Assembly (NCBI GenBank): GCA_004000515.1
Contig: CP034537.1
Coordinates: 6,903,501-6,967,500, forward strand
DNA from: Pseudomonas poae
GTDB lineage: Bacteria > Pseudomonadota > Gammaproteobacteria > Pseudomonadales > Pseudomonadaceae
DNA length: 64,000 bases
Direction of reading: 5' to 3'
The notes under the pieces are model-generated. The model was not told where the DNA came from. It ran no database searches and was given only the letters and a program-made list of their open reading frames with translations. The first letter of the stretch is position 1, and each line of letters opens with the position of its first letter. Positions 48,388 to 57,937 of this stretch are shown piece after piece. The translations under genes were made by a program, and so were the position numbers.

Positions 48388-49260
48388 TCACGGCTGTTGT
48401 GCTTGGCTCACGAGCCAATTCATCAGAGCCTCAAGCTCTTGCGACGGCTGCGTCCCCGGCGGATACACCAAGTAATACCCCATCCCCGTCGGCACCCGCA
48501 GTTCAAACGGCATCACCAGCCGCCCCGCTTTCAAATCCTCGCCAATCAACGCACTGTCGCCAATCGCCACGCCCGAACCCTGGGACGCCACCGTCATGGC
48601 CAGGTCCAGCGTTTCGAAATGATGTCCCTGGGCCAAATTGCCCAGCCGCGTATTCGCCGCCGCAAGCCACAACGCCCAGTCCCGCTCATCCCGCGTGGGG
48701 TGCAGCAGCACTTGTTGCTGCAAGTCCGTCGGGCTGGCCAAACCGTCGAGCAACGCCGGTGCGCAAACCGGTGTGAGTTGTTCATCAAACAAGTGCCGCG
48801 CTTCGGCCGATTGTTCAGCGATGGGCGCATAGATGACTGCCGCGTCGAATTGCTCGCGACGAAAATCCACGGTGTAGGCCACGGTGGTGGTGAGTTCCAC
48901 CGGCACGTCCGGGCGCTCCTTTTGCCATTGCATCAAGCGTGGCAGCAGCCAGCGCATGACGCAGGTGGAGGCCTTGAGCTGCAGGGTCTGGCGGCGGCTG
49001 CCGATCTGCTCCACCGCGTCACCGATCAGGCCGAAAACCTGCTGCGCGCGCAGCGACCATTCGCGGCCTTCTTCGGTCAGGCTCAAGCCCCGTGCCTGAC
49101 GCTGGAACAGCGGGTAACCCAGGTGGCTTTCCAGCCCGGCAACCTGCCGGCTCACCGCGCCTTGGGTGATGTGCAATTGCTCGGCTGCGCGGGTGAAGTT
49201 GCAACACTGGGCAGTGACCCAGAAGGTGTGCAACGCAGGCAATGGAGGGAGGCGTTTCAT
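48388..49260 (-). CDS. LysR-type regulator (GcvA-like) of the decarboxylase/ALDH module
   Basis: 290 residues from ATG 49260. N-terminal start LPPLPALHTFWVTAQCCNFTRAA and TQGAVSRQVAGLE are GcvA-subgroup helix-turn-helix features; substrate-binding domain follows. Divergent from the TPP decarboxylase with a 109-bp gap, so it probably regulates the decarboxylase-ALDH-MFS set. Intact. Confidence 0.87.
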   Translation of the reverse strand: MKRLPPLPALHTFWVTAQCCNFTRAAEQLHITQGAVSRQVAGLESHLGYPLFQRQARGLSLTEEGREWSLRAQQVFGLIGDAVEQIGSRRQTLQLKASTCVMRWLLPRLMQWQKERPDVPVELTTTVAYTVDFRREQFDAAVIYAPIAEQSAEARHLFDEQLTPVCAPALLDGLASPTDLQQQVLLHPTRDERDWALWLAAANTRLGNLAQGHHFETLDLAMTVASQGSGVAIGDSALIGEDLKAGRLVMPFELRVPTGMGYYLVYPPGTQPSQELEALMNWLVSQAQQP

Positions 49261-49369
49261 AGGGCGCAGCCATGACGTGAGGACATGGCTAGTATGACTT
49301 TTATCGATTGTTGCCGCTACCGGCCAGCCGGTCCAATACCGCCTCGAATCAATAACAAGAGCGACATCT

Positions 49370-50993
49370 ATGGCGACCTGCGGCGAAGTATTGGTCAACC
49401 TCCTGGAAGGCTATGGCGTGGACCAGGTGTTTGGCATCCCCGGCGTGCACACCGTGGAGCTGTATCGCGGCCTGGCCCGCTCCAGCATCCGTCACGTCAC
49501 CCCGCGCCATGAACAGGGCGCCGGCTTCATGGCCGACGGCTATGCGCGCACCAGCGGCAAGCCCGGCGTGTGCTTCATCATCACCGGCCCCGGCATGACC
49601 AATATCACCACGGCCATGGGCCAGGCCTATGCCGACTCGATCCCGATGCTGGTGATTTCCAGCGTGCAGTCGCGCAGCCAATTGGGCGGCGGACGCGGCA
49701 AGCTGCATGAGCTGCCGAACCAGGGCGCGATGATGGCGGGTGTCGCGGCGTTCTCCCATACCTTGATGTCGGCGGCAGAATTGCCCGGCGTATTGGCGCG
49801 GGCGTTTGCGTTGTTCCAGGCCGGGCGGCCGCGCCCGGTGCATATCGAGATTCCACTGGATGTGCTGGTGGAAAACGCCGACGCGTTGCTGGGCATTGAA
49901 CCGGTCAGCGTGGCCCGTGCCGGCGCAGCACCGTCGGCGGTGAAGCAGATGAGCCAGTTGCTGGCGGCGGCCAAGCGGCCATTGATCCTGGCCGGTGGCG
50001 GCGCCATTGATGCGGCGCCTGAGTTGACTCGTCTTGCCGAAACCCTGGGGCGCCAGTGGCGCTGACAATCAACGCCAAAGGCATGCTGCCCGGGGCCCAC
50101 CCGCTGCTGATCGGTTCGACCCAAACCCTGGTCGCCACTCGCGCCCTGGTGGCCGAAGCGGACGTGGTATTGGCCATTGGCACCGAACTGGCGGAGACCG
50201 ACTACGACGTGACCTTCGCCGGCGGTTTCGAGATTCCCGGCGCGTTGCTGCGCATCGATATCGACCCCGACCAGACCGTGCGCAACTACCCGCCGCATGT
50301 CGCCCTGGTGGCCGATTCGCAGATCGCTGCCGCCGCCCTCTTGGCCGAGTTAAACAACACGCCATTACCGGCTCGCGATGCCAGTTGGGGCCCTCAACGC
50401 GTCGCCCGTTTGTGGGCCGAATTGACGCCTGCCTGGGACGCCGCCACCCGCGCGCAAACCCTGTTCCTCAACACCGTCCTGCAAGAACTGCCCGAGGCCG
50501 TGCTGGTGGGCGATTCCACCAACCGGTGTACAGCGGCAACCTGACGCTGAACCCCGACCACCCGCGCCGTTGGTTCAACTCGTCCACCGGCTACGGCACC
50601 TTGGGCTACGCGCTGCCGGCTGCAATCGGCGCCTGGTTAGGGCGTGGTGACGGGCAACCGGTGGTGTGCCTGATCGGCGACGGCGGGCTGCAATTCACCC
50701 TGCCGGAACTGGCCAGCGCCGTCGAAGCCCGCACACCGGTCATCGTGTTGTTGTGGAATAACCAGGGCTACGAAGAGATCAAGAAATACATGGTCAACCG
50801 CGCCATCGAACCGGTCGGCGTAGACATCTACACCCCAGACTTTATCGGGGTCGCCAAGGCACTCGGGTGCGCCGCCGAAAGCATCCAGGGCATCGAGCAT
50901 TTGCGCTCTGCATTGCGGGCTGCGGCTGATCGCCAGGGGCCGACGCTGATTGAAATCGACCAGGGACGTTGGATGCAGGAGGTAGCAGCATGA
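49370..50993 (+). CDS. aruI: ThDP-dependent decarboxylase, probable 5-guanidino-2-oxopentanoate decarboxylase (two frame breaks)
   Basis: 541 residues after repair. Acetolactate-synthase-like: PYR-domain glutamate in RHEQGAGFMADGYAR (about 44-58) and ThDP/Mg motif GDGGLQFTLPELASA…NNQGY (about 440-472). In the arginine transaminase route AruI decarboxylates 2-ketoarginine, and an aldehyde dehydrogenase follows; the same order occurs here. Breaks: G-run 50047-50050 (four, should be five; ETLGAPVAL) and near 50518 (CC should be CCC; DSTQPVY). The stop overlaps the ALDH start as ATGA. The substrate call is inferred from family and context. Confidence 0.75.
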
Positions 50994-52447
50994 GCACAGT
51001 ATTGAACGGTGTGTATATCGATGGCGCGTGGCGTGCGGGCCAGGCTGTACTGGACGTGATCAACCCGGCCACCGAGGCGACGTTGGCCCAGGTCAGCGTG
51101 GGCGATGCCGTGGCGGTGACGCTGGCCGTGGATGCAGCCAGCGCCGCGTTCGGCGACTGGTCAAAAAGCACCGGGCGCGATCGCGGCGCGCTGTTGCGCA
51201 AGGTCGCCCAGGGCGTCAGTGAACAACGCGAACAATTGATGCACGTGCAGTCGAGCAACAACGGCAAACCGCTGTTTGAAGCAGGCATTGACGTGGACGA
51301 TGTGATCGCCACCTTCGAGTACTACGCCGGCATCGCCGAAGCGATGGACGCCAGCCAGGACCAGCCAGTGACGCTGCCCAGCGCGGACTTCAGCGCGCGC
51401 TTGCGTCGTGAGCCCTGCGGCGTGGTCGGGCTGATCGTGCCGTGGAATTTCCCGATGGTCACCACCGCCTGGAAACTCGCGCCGGCCCTCGCCGCCGGGT
51501 GCTGCGTGGTGCTCAAGCCCTCGGAAGTCACGCCGTTGGCCGAACTGCAGTTGGCACGCATCATTGCCGAGGCGGGTTTCCCTGCAGGTGTGTTCAACCT
51601 GGTGTGCGGCACTGGCTTGGCCGTGGGTGCACCGATGGCGGCAGACCCTCGCGTGGCGAAGGTTTCCTTCACCGGCAGTAACGTCGTCGGCGTGCAGGTG
51701 ATGCAACGCGCCGCCGAAACCATCAAGGGTGTGAGCCTGGAGTTGGGCGGTAAATCCTCGTTGTTGGTCATGGCCGATGCCGACCTTGATCTGGCAGTGG
51801 AACTGGCCTGCGGCGGTGGTTTCTTCAACGCGGGGCAGATGTGTTCCGCCACCAGTCGTGTGCTGGTGGCCGACAACCTGGCAGATGAATTCCTGCAACG
51901 GTTACAAGCGCGGGCGGAAAGTATTCGCGTCGCCGATCCGTTTGCCGACGATGTTGAGATGGGCGCGCTGATCAATCGTGCGCAGTACCAACGGGTGCTG
52001 GGTCATATCCAACGAGGCATCGATGACGGTGCACGGTTGTTGTGCGGCGGTGAGCGTCCGGCGGATTTGCCGAACGGCTTTTTCATTCGGCCAACGGTGT
52101 TTACCGACGTGCCGCTGGACAGCGCGTTGTGGAATGAAGAAATCTTCGGCCCGGTGTTGTGTGTCAGACGTTTTGCCACCGAGGACGAGGCAATCGCCCT
52201 GGCCAACGACAGTGATTTCGGTCTGGTGGCCAGCGTGGTCAGCGCTAACACCGAAACCGCCGAACGTGTGGCGAATGCGCTGCAGGCCGGGATGGTGTGG
52301 ATCAACGCACCGCAGGTGATCTTCCCGCAGACCGCGTGGGGTGGTTACAAGCAGAGCAGCATTGGTCGTGAACTGGGGCCGTGGGGGTTGGCGGCGTTCC
52401 AGGAGATCAAGCACGTGATCCGTGCCCACCCAACACGCAATTTTTAG
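50990..52447 (+). CDS. NAD-dependent aldehyde dehydrogenase
   Basis: 485 residues. Catalytic cysteine in NAGQMCSATS (about 285), general base in LELGGKSS (about 252), and the fold signature PWNFPM. Betaine-aldehyde-dehydrogenase-like. Coupled to the ThDP decarboxylase by ATGA, so it probably oxidises 4-guanidinobutyraldehyde or a similar product to the acid. Intact. ATG 50990 is fixed by the overlap and by AGGAGGTAG just upstream. Confidence 0.9.
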   Translation: MSTVLNGVYIDGAWRAGQAVLDVINPATEATLAQVSVGDAVAVTLAVDAASAAFGDWSKSTGRDRGALLRKVAQGVSEQREQLMHVQSSNNGKPLFEAGIDVDDVIATFEYYAGIAEAMDASQDQPVTLPSADFSARLRREPCGVVGLIVPWNFPMVTTAWKLAPALAAGCCVVLKPSEVTPLAELQLARIIAEAGFPAGVFNLVCGTGLAVGAPMAADPRVAKVSFTGSNVVGVQVMQRAAETIKGVSLELGGKSSLLVMADADLDLAVELACGGGFFNAGQMCSATSRVLVADNLADEFLQRLQARAESIRVADPFADDVEMGALINRAQYQRVLGHIQRGIDDGARLLCGGERPADLPNGFFIRPTVFTDVPLDSALWNEEIFGPVLCVRRFATEDEAIALANDSDFGLVASVVSANTETAERVANALQAGMVWINAPQVIFPQTAWGGYKQSSIGRELGPWGLAAFQEIKHVIRAHPTRNF

Positions 52448-52525
52448 ATAGGTCCTGCGACTTTCTAATTTGCCCCCCTCCCCTGGCCGTGGCCTGATTC
52501 GCGCCTGTTCACTCAAGGCTGGCCC

Positions 52526-53713
52526 ATGGAAAACGTTCACGCAAAACCCACCACAGCCGTTTGGCTGATGATCAGTGTCGTATTGGTCGCCCTTAACCTG
52601 CGCCCGTCGATGGCGGCCGTGGGGCCTTTGTTGTCATCGATTCGCGGCGATGTGCCGCTGAGCTTCAGCAGCGCGGCGTTACTGACCATGTTGCCGGTGA
52701 TGGCCATGGGCTTGGCGATGTTTTTTGGCATGGGCCTGGCCAAGCGCTTCGGTGAGCATCGCAGCATCGTGCTGTCGTTGCTGGTGATAGGCGCGGCCAC
52801 GCTGTCGCGGTTGTTCCTCGATTCGGCGCTGGAGCTGATCGTCAGCGCCATCGCCGCCGGTGTGGGCATCGCGATGATCCAGGCGGTGATGCCGGCGCTG
52901 ATCAAGTCGCGCTTCAGCGATAACGTCTCGTTGTTCATGGGCTTGTATGTCACGGCGATCATGGGCGGCGCCGCGTTGGCGGCGTCGTTCTCACCGTTCG
53001 TGCAAGGACAGACCGGCAGTTGGCGCATCGGCCTGGCGGTGTGGGCGGCGCTCGCGGTGTTGGCTTTGGTGTTCTGGTACGCGCAGCGCTCGGTGTTACC
53101 GCCGCTGCCCCACGCCGGTTCCGGCCCACAAGCGTCATTTTTCGGCAACGCGCGCGCGTGGCTGCTGGCGATCTTCTTTGGCCTGGGTACGGCGTCCTAC
53201 ACCTGCGTACTCGCGTGGCTGGCGCCGTACTACGTGGAGCAAGGCTGGAGCGAGCAGAACGCGGGTTTGCTGCTGGGCTTCCTGACCGCCATGGAAGTGA
53301 TCTCCGGCCTGATCACCCCAGCAATCGCCAACCGTCGCCGGGATAAACGCGGCGTGGTTGCTGTGCTGCTGGTGCTGATCATCCTCGGGTTCTGTGGCCT
53401 GATCCTCAGCCCGCAACACCTCAGCCTGCTGTGGCCGTGCCTGCTGGGCCTGGGCATCGGCGGCCTGTTTCCGATGAGCCTGATCCTGTCCCTCGACCAC
53501 CTGGACAACCCGCGCCGTGCCGGAGGCCTCACCGCGTTTGTGCAAGGCATTGGCTATCTGATCGCCGGTTTGTCGCCGTTGATCGCCGGCATGATCCGCG
53601 ACCAGTTGGGCAGTTTCGAATGGGCCTGGTGGTCACTCGCGGCGGTGGTGGTGGTGATGCTGCTGATGGTCACGCGCTTCAACCCTGCGCATTACGCCCG
53701 GCATATCCGCTGA
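52526..53713 (+). CDS. MFS transporter, CynX/NimT (cyanate permease-like) family
   Basis: 395 residues, about 12 hydrophobic segments. Conserved start VVLVALNLRPSMAAVGPLL, typical of CynX-type permeases, and the late GGLFPMSLILSLDHL. The substrate is unlikely to be cyanate, since no cyanase is near; uptake or export tied to the upstream decarboxylase/ALDH is possible by position (79-bp gap, same strand). Intact. Confidence 0.85.
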   Translation: MENVHAKPTTAVWLMISVVLVALNLRPSMAAVGPLLSSIRGDVPLSFSSAALLTMLPVMAMGLAMFFGMGLAKRFGEHRSIVLSLLVIGAATLSRLFLDSALELIVSAIAAGVGIAMIQAVMPALIKSRFSDNVSLFMGLYVTAIMGGAALAASFSPFVQGQTGSWRIGLAVWAALAVLALVFWYAQRSVLPPLPHAGSGPQASFFGNARAWLLAIFFGLGTASYTCVLAWLAPYYVEQGWSEQNAGLLLGFLTAMEVISGLITPAIANRRRDKRGVVAVLLVLIILGFCGLILSPQHLSLLWPCLLGLGIGGLFPMSLILSLDHLDNPRRAGGLTAFVQGIGYLIAGLSPLIAGMIRDQLGSFEWAWWSLAAVVVVMLLMVTRFNPAHYARHIR

Positions 53714-53841
53714 CGTCGTGTTGTAAACAGTATTTGTCTCACTCCAAACATAGAAACGCCCTACAGAGCCTTCTTATGGTACGACCGTTCCGTTAAGCTT
53801 TTGCCCTTGTCGCGCACTGCCACAGTGCCAAGGCTTACCGG

Positions 53842-54786
53842 ATGGAATGGATGCTAAACAGTAACTTGCTCAGAAAGCTCGACATGCAGGACTTGATGGT
53901 ATTTATCGCCGTCTACGACCAGAGCAGCGTTACCGAAGTGTCCGAAACGTTGTTCGTCAGCCAGTCCACCGTGAGCTACAGCTTGAAGAAGCTGCGCACC
54001 AGCTTCGAAGACGAGTTGTTTATCAACACGCGGGCGGGCATGCGCCCGACGTACAAGGCCACCACCATGTATGGCCATGTGCAGAAGATCCTCGAAAGCA
54101 TCAACCTGTGCCACGCCGGCGGCCAGGCATTTGACCCGACGCAAAAGGCTGTGACCTTCAATGTGTGTGCCCCGGAATATTTCGAGCAACTGATCCTGCC
54201 GCGCCTGCTGAAGAACTTCGACCGCGCCGACTTGCCGGTGATCGTCAATGTGCAAAAGCTGGAAACCGACATCCCCGCCGACGACCTGCGTGAGGGGCGT
54301 CTCGACCTGGTGATCTGCTTCGGCCCGAACTTCCACCGCGCCCACAAAGACTTCAAGACCCAGATGCTGTTGGAAGACGATTTGGTCTGTGTGTTCGACA
54401 AACGCTCAGCCCCTCGGGAACCGGCATTCAGCCTGCAATCCTTCGTCGAACGGCGCCACGTGTTCCCTACGCCATGGACCTCCGACACCAACATGATCGA
54501 CGGCTGGCTCACACGCCAGGGCCACAAGCGCCAGGTCATCGCTCGCGCCAACAGCTATGGCGCGGCGTTGAAGATGATCACCGGCACCGACTTCATCGTC
54601 ACCCTGCCCCGCCGCGTGCAAAAGCTGCTGGCGCCCGCGTCGACATTTGGCCACCGCGAAGCGCCCAACGGACTGCCGGGCTTTACCTTGGATATGCAAT
54701 GGAATGAAACCAGCGAACAGGACAGCGCCAATACCTGGTTTCGTGAGCAAGTGGTCAAGGTGTGCGCGGATCAGGGGTTATTGTAG
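53842..54786 (+). CDS. LysR-type transcriptional regulator (NodD/PcpR-like subgroup)
   Basis: 314 residues. Helix-turn-helix (about 16-75: LMVFIAVYDQSSVTEVSETL, SQSTVSYSLKKLR) and effector-binding domain with CAPEYFEQLILPRLL. ATG 53842 chosen; the in-frame ATG 53851 is also possible. Convergent with the isomerase gene. Target not evident. Intact. Confidence 0.85.
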   Translation: MEWMLNSNLLRKLDMQDLMVFIAVYDQSSVTEVSETLFVSQSTVSYSLKKLRTSFEDELFINTRAGMRPTYKATTMYGHVQKILESINLCHAGGQAFDPTQKAVTFNVCAPEYFEQLILPRLLKNFDRADLPVIVNVQKLETDIPADDLREGRLDLVICFGPNFHRAHKDFKTQMLLEDDLVCVFDKRSAPREPAFSLQSFVERRHVFPTPWTSDTNMIDGWLTRQGHKRQVIARANSYGAALKMITGTDFIVTLPRRVQKLLAPASTFGHREAPNGLPGFTLDMQWNETSEQDSANTWFREQVVKVCADQGLL

Positions 54787-54802
54787 TGAGCGGGCAAGGG
54801 CG

Positions 54803-55165
54803 TTAGCCGATGGCGACTTTGCTGTAGGAGTCGCGATCAATGTCCAGCAACTCGACACTCAATTGCACCTGCACGCCTTCCGGCCAGGGGCCGAGGTCCT
54901 GCACCACGGCCAGCAGGCTTTCCGATAGCTGCTGTTTGATCTGTGACGAACGCCCGCTGAGCAACGCCAGGCGCACCGCAACAAACCCACGCTCGTTCAG
55001 GCCGGTGCCGACACGGAAGCTCTCGACCTTGAGCGCACGACTCTTGATATCAAACTCGGCGCCGAACTGACCGGAAGCCACCAGTGCGTGGTTCAGGCGC
55101 AACAGGGCCTTGTCGGTGTCCAGTTGCGTCAGGTTGGCGGTGTATTCCAAGTGCAGGTGCGGCAT
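54803..55165 (-). CDS. 5-carboxymethyl-2-hydroxymuconate delta-isomerase family protein
   Basis: 120 residues starting MPHLHLEYTANL, so the catalytic N-terminal proline of the tautomerase-like HpaF family is kept. Also RALKVESFRVG and the hydrophobic end ELLDIDRDSYSK. HpaF acts in homoprotocatechuate degradation, but no other hpa gene is in the window, so it may serve elsewhere. Start ATG 55165; a longer frame to 55219 would bury the proline. Divergent neighbours; intact. Confidence 0.85.
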   Translation of the reverse strand: MPHLHLEYTANLTQLDTDKALLRLNHALVASGQFGAEFDIKSRALKVESFRVGTGLNERGFVAVRLALLSGRSSQIKQQLSESLLAVVQDLGPWPEGVQVQLSVELLDIDRDSYSKVAIG

Positions 55166-55244
55166 GGGTTTCTCCAAGTTTTTTGTAGGAAGATTCTTAG
55201 GTATATCACGAGGCATCACGCCTCAGGCGTGAAAGCTCTGTCAG

Positions 55245-56168
55245 TCAGGGTTTGGCCGCCAATCCTCGATCACTCATGAACGCCTCCAGCCGCGAACGCA
55301 CCCAGCGCTCGGCGGGGTCAGTGTCCACATGACTGAGCCAGACCATGGACAAATCCAACGTCGGTGTTTCGAACGGAAACGGCTCGCAAAACAGCTGGCC
55401 CGACACCGCCATGGCCTCGGCAGTGTAGTCCGGCAAGCTGGCAATCAGGTCCGTCCCGGCCAGCAACGCTGGTAACGCGCTGTACTGCGGCACCGACAGC
55501 ACCACCTGGCGCTTGCGGCCGATTTCCGCCAGCCACTCATCAGCAAACCCCGACACGTTGGCGGTGTGGGACACCAGCACGTGGGGGCGTGAGCAGTATT
55601 CGTCGAGGGTCAGCGGCGTGTCCGAGTGGTCTGCCCGCAGGATGCGCGGGTGGATATGGCGCAGCAGCTTGCGCTTGGCGTTGGCCGGCAGGCCTCGGGT
55701 CTGGGTGATGCCCACGGTGATGTCACCGGAGGCGAGCAGATCGGGAATGCGCCAATAGTCGACATGCTGCACCACAAACACCACCGACGGTGCTTCCCGG
55801 CGCAGGGTGCGCAGCAGGGGTGGCAGCAGGCCAAATTCAACGTCATCGGACAAACCGATACGGAATGTCATGGTGCTGATGGACGGGTCGAAATCGTGGG
55901 TCAGGCTCAGGGCCGACGACAGTGAATCCAGGGCGGGCGACAGATGCTGGATGATTTCCTCGGCACGCGCCGTGGGCTCCATGCGGTGGCCAACGCGAAT
56001 AAACAGCGGATCATTAAACAAGGTGCGCAACCGGTTGAGGGCCGAGCTGATGGTCGGCTGCCCCAGAAACAGCTTCTCGGCCACCCGTGTCACATTGCGC
56101 TCCAGCATCAGCGCTTCGAACACCACCATCAGGTTGATGTCGGCCTTGCGTAATTCATTGCGATTCAT
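55245..56168 (-). CDS. LysR-type transcriptional regulator
   Basis: 307 residues. Helix-turn-helix about 10-70 (LMVVFEALMLERNVTRVAEKL, GQPTISSALNRLR), then NodD-like effector domain (MTFRIGLSDDVEFGLLPPLL). It sits 79 bp downstream of the isomerase start on the same strand; target unknown. Intact. Confidence 0.87.
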   Translation of the reverse strand: MNRNELRKADINLMVVFEALMLERNVTRVAEKLFLGQPTISSALNRLRTLFNDPLFIRVGHRMEPTARAEEIIQHLSPALDSLSSALSLTHDFDPSISTMTFRIGLSDDVEFGLLPPLLRTLRREAPSVVFVVQHVDYWRIPDLLASGDITVGITQTRGLPANAKRKLLRHIHPRILRADHSDTPLTLDEYCSRPHVLVSHTANVSGFADEWLAEIGRKRQVVLSVPQYSALPALLAGTDLIASLPDYTAEAMAVSGQLFCEPFPFETPTLDLSMVWLSHVDTDPAERWVRSRLEAFMSDRGLAAKP

Positions 56169-56295
56169 CGGCGCCTGCCCCTTCCCAAGACAAGCCGCAG
56201 TTTAGAAAGCCCACGAGGCTGCGTCTATGTGCGCACTGTTCATCCGGCGGCTTTGGGACTATAAATCAGCTCTTGTAGGTCGCAGGAACACTACT

Positions 56296-56472
56296 GTGCT
56301 GGTCATTATCGCCTTGGCCGTTGTCGTGGCCGGGTTCTGTCTCTGGGTTGTCCAATTCATCGCCACGCCCACCGTGAGGACGCTGCTGCGCGTGTTTATC
56401 GGTTTATGCCTGGCGGCGGTGATCGCGTTTCTGGTGCTGGCCGCGGGTTTTCCGACGTCGCTACTGGTGTAA
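56296..56472 (+). CDS. Small two-helix membrane protein
   Basis: 58 residues from GTG 56296, preceded by AGGA at good spacing; an in-frame ATG at 56227 has no ribosome-binding site. Two hydrophobic helices (about 2-20 and 32-52) with a short loop. No family recognised. It is probably the first gene of a short + strand group with the lipoprotein gene 34 bp later. Confidence 0.5.
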   Translation: MLVIIALAVVVAGFCLWVVQFIATPTVRTLLRVFIGLCLAAVIAFLVLAAGFPTSLLV

Positions 56473-56506
56473 CCCCTTTGATTGCTTCTGGAATGGATGC
56501 CCCGCT

Positions 56507-57066
56507 GTGATAAAAAAACTCTGCCTGGCCTCGCTGGTGCTGATCGCCAGCTGTGCGCCGTATCAACACTATGCGGCGCCTGTCCAAGGTCCGCGTGCGC
56601 AGATCAAGAGCGAGCTGTACACGCCAAACAGCTACAACTACTTGCTGTCTGTAGGTGTATCCACCGACACCGACTGCCGCCTGGGACGGCAAGCTGCACG
56701 GGGCAAGGAAGCCGAATTGTTCTCCGTTTACAACGCCACGCCTCGCCCCCAGGGCTTTCAAGAGATTGCCGCCAACACCCCACTGCACTTGGTGCTGCAA
56801 GGCTCGGCAAGCGCCGGCCGCGTGTGTACCCTTGAATTCATCACTGAGTTCGCCGCGAAAGGACGTTACCTGCTCAAAGGCGGGATGCTTGAAAACGGCG
56901 GGCTCTGCCGGATCGAAGTGGTCAACGCCGACACGGGCGCTTCGCTCGCTCAATTCGAAACACCGACCCAAGTACCGCCCGCTTCCACGGAGTCCTATTC
57001 CTGGAGGCAATTGATGGACCAAAAGGCTGTTACCTCCCCTCTACTGACAAGGATCGCCAACCATGA
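56507..57066 (+). CDS. Lipoprotein (probable frame break near the 3' end)
   Basis: 186 residues after repair. Lipobox LIASC (cysteine about residue 16), then a mainly beta protein with CRLGRQAA and CTLEF cysteines. GTG start at 56507. As sequenced the frame runs 98 bp into the glyoxalase-like gene. Adding one base at the A-run 57020-57023 gives the ending LPSTDKDRQP with stop overlapping the next start as ATGA, as in other operons here; inferred. Unknown function, outer-membrane or periplasmic lipoprotein. Confidence 0.6.
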
Positions 57067-57455
57067 AATTTGCCTACACCATCATCTACGTGCCCGACGT
57101 GGCCGCCTCCCTGGCGTTTTTCGAAAAGGCCTTCGGTTTCAGTCGCCGTTTCCTGCATGAATCCGGCACCTATGGCGAATTGGAAACCGGCGATACCACG
57201 CTGTCGTTTGCTGCCCATGAATTGGGCGAGATGAATTTCAAGGGTGGGCATGTTGAAGCGCACACCTCCCGGCAGCCGCTAGGCATGGAAGTGGGGTTCG
57301 TGACTGAGGATGTGCTGGTCGCCCATGCAAAAGCACTGGCAAACGGCGCGACGGAATTGTCGGCACCGAGCGCCAAGCCGTGGGGGCAAGTGGTGTCTTA
57401 TGTGCGTTGCCCGGACGGGACGCTGGTGGAGCTTTGCACGCCAATCCAAGGCTGA
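57063..57455 (+). CDS. VOC (glyoxalase/bleomycin resistance) family protein
   Basis: 130 residues. Start KFAYTIIYVPDVAASLAFFEKAFGF and end RCPDGTLVELCTP are standard VOC strands; metal ligands plausible at H65 or H68 (VEAHTSRQ region) and E123. Activity unknown (dioxygenase-, isomerase- or binding-type). ATG 57063 preceded by AAGGA; coupled to the lipoprotein gene if its frame is repaired. Intact; REPIN follows. Confidence 0.85.
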   Translation: MKFAYTIIYVPDVAASLAFFEKAFGFSRRFLHESGTYGELETGDTTLSFAAHELGEMNFKGGHVEAHTSRQPLGMEVGFVTEDVLVAHAKALANGATELSAPSAKPWGQVVSYVRCPDGTLVELCTPIQG

Positions 57456-57467
57456 ACACAAAACTAA

Positions 57468-57573
57468 TGTGGGAGCGGGCTTGTGTGGGAGCGGGCTTGC
57501 TCGCGAAAGCAGAATGCCAGTCAACGAATCTAGAGACTGACACACCGCATTCGCGAGCAAGCCCGCTCCCACA
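57468..57573. repeat. REPIN with 16-bp tandem duplication of its left end
   Basis: A standard 'GCGGGCTTGCTCGC' class doublet occupies 57484-57573. The 16 bases TGTGGGAGCGGGCTTG are present a second time directly in front (57468-57483), a tandem duplication or template slip at the REP head. Confidence 0.9.
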
Positions 57574-57596
57574 TTTGATCTTTGCAGCCTCATGAA

Positions 57597-57740
57597 TCAG
57601 GGTTTGAGCGGGCGCTCCTGGTCCCGTTCGGAAAGCTCCGTGCCATCATCGGGATGCTTCCAGGTCTGCGGTTTCTCTTCCTCGTGCCGCTTTGGTTGCT
57701 CAGGCTTCGTCTCATCCCGCCGCTTCTGTTGGTCAGTCAT
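57597..57740 (-). CDS. Very small charged protein
   Basis: 47 residues, start ATG 57740 with a strong GGAGGTGG ribosome-binding site. Lys/Glu/Arg-rich (KRRDETKPEQPKRHEEE), hydrophilic, one tryptophan. No family recognised. The good ribosome-binding site and full codon reading support a real gene. The next 197 bp up to 57937 hold no other gene I can support. Confidence 0.5.
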   Translation of the reverse strand: MTDQQKRRDETKPEQPKRHEEEKPQTWKHPDDGTELSERDQERPLKP

Positions 57741-57937
57741 TGCCACCTCCCATCCGTAAGAATTGGTCACAGTTCAAGCATAGATCAGGGCCTGACGTTT
57801 GGTCGGAGCGATTGATTGATAGCCTGCGCGCATCAATACATCCAAATAACTCACTTATCATTTCTAAATGTGTCAGCCACTATCCGCGGTCTTAAGCGAA
57901 ACAAGCACTTTAAAAAGAACGCTGGAGACACAAAACC

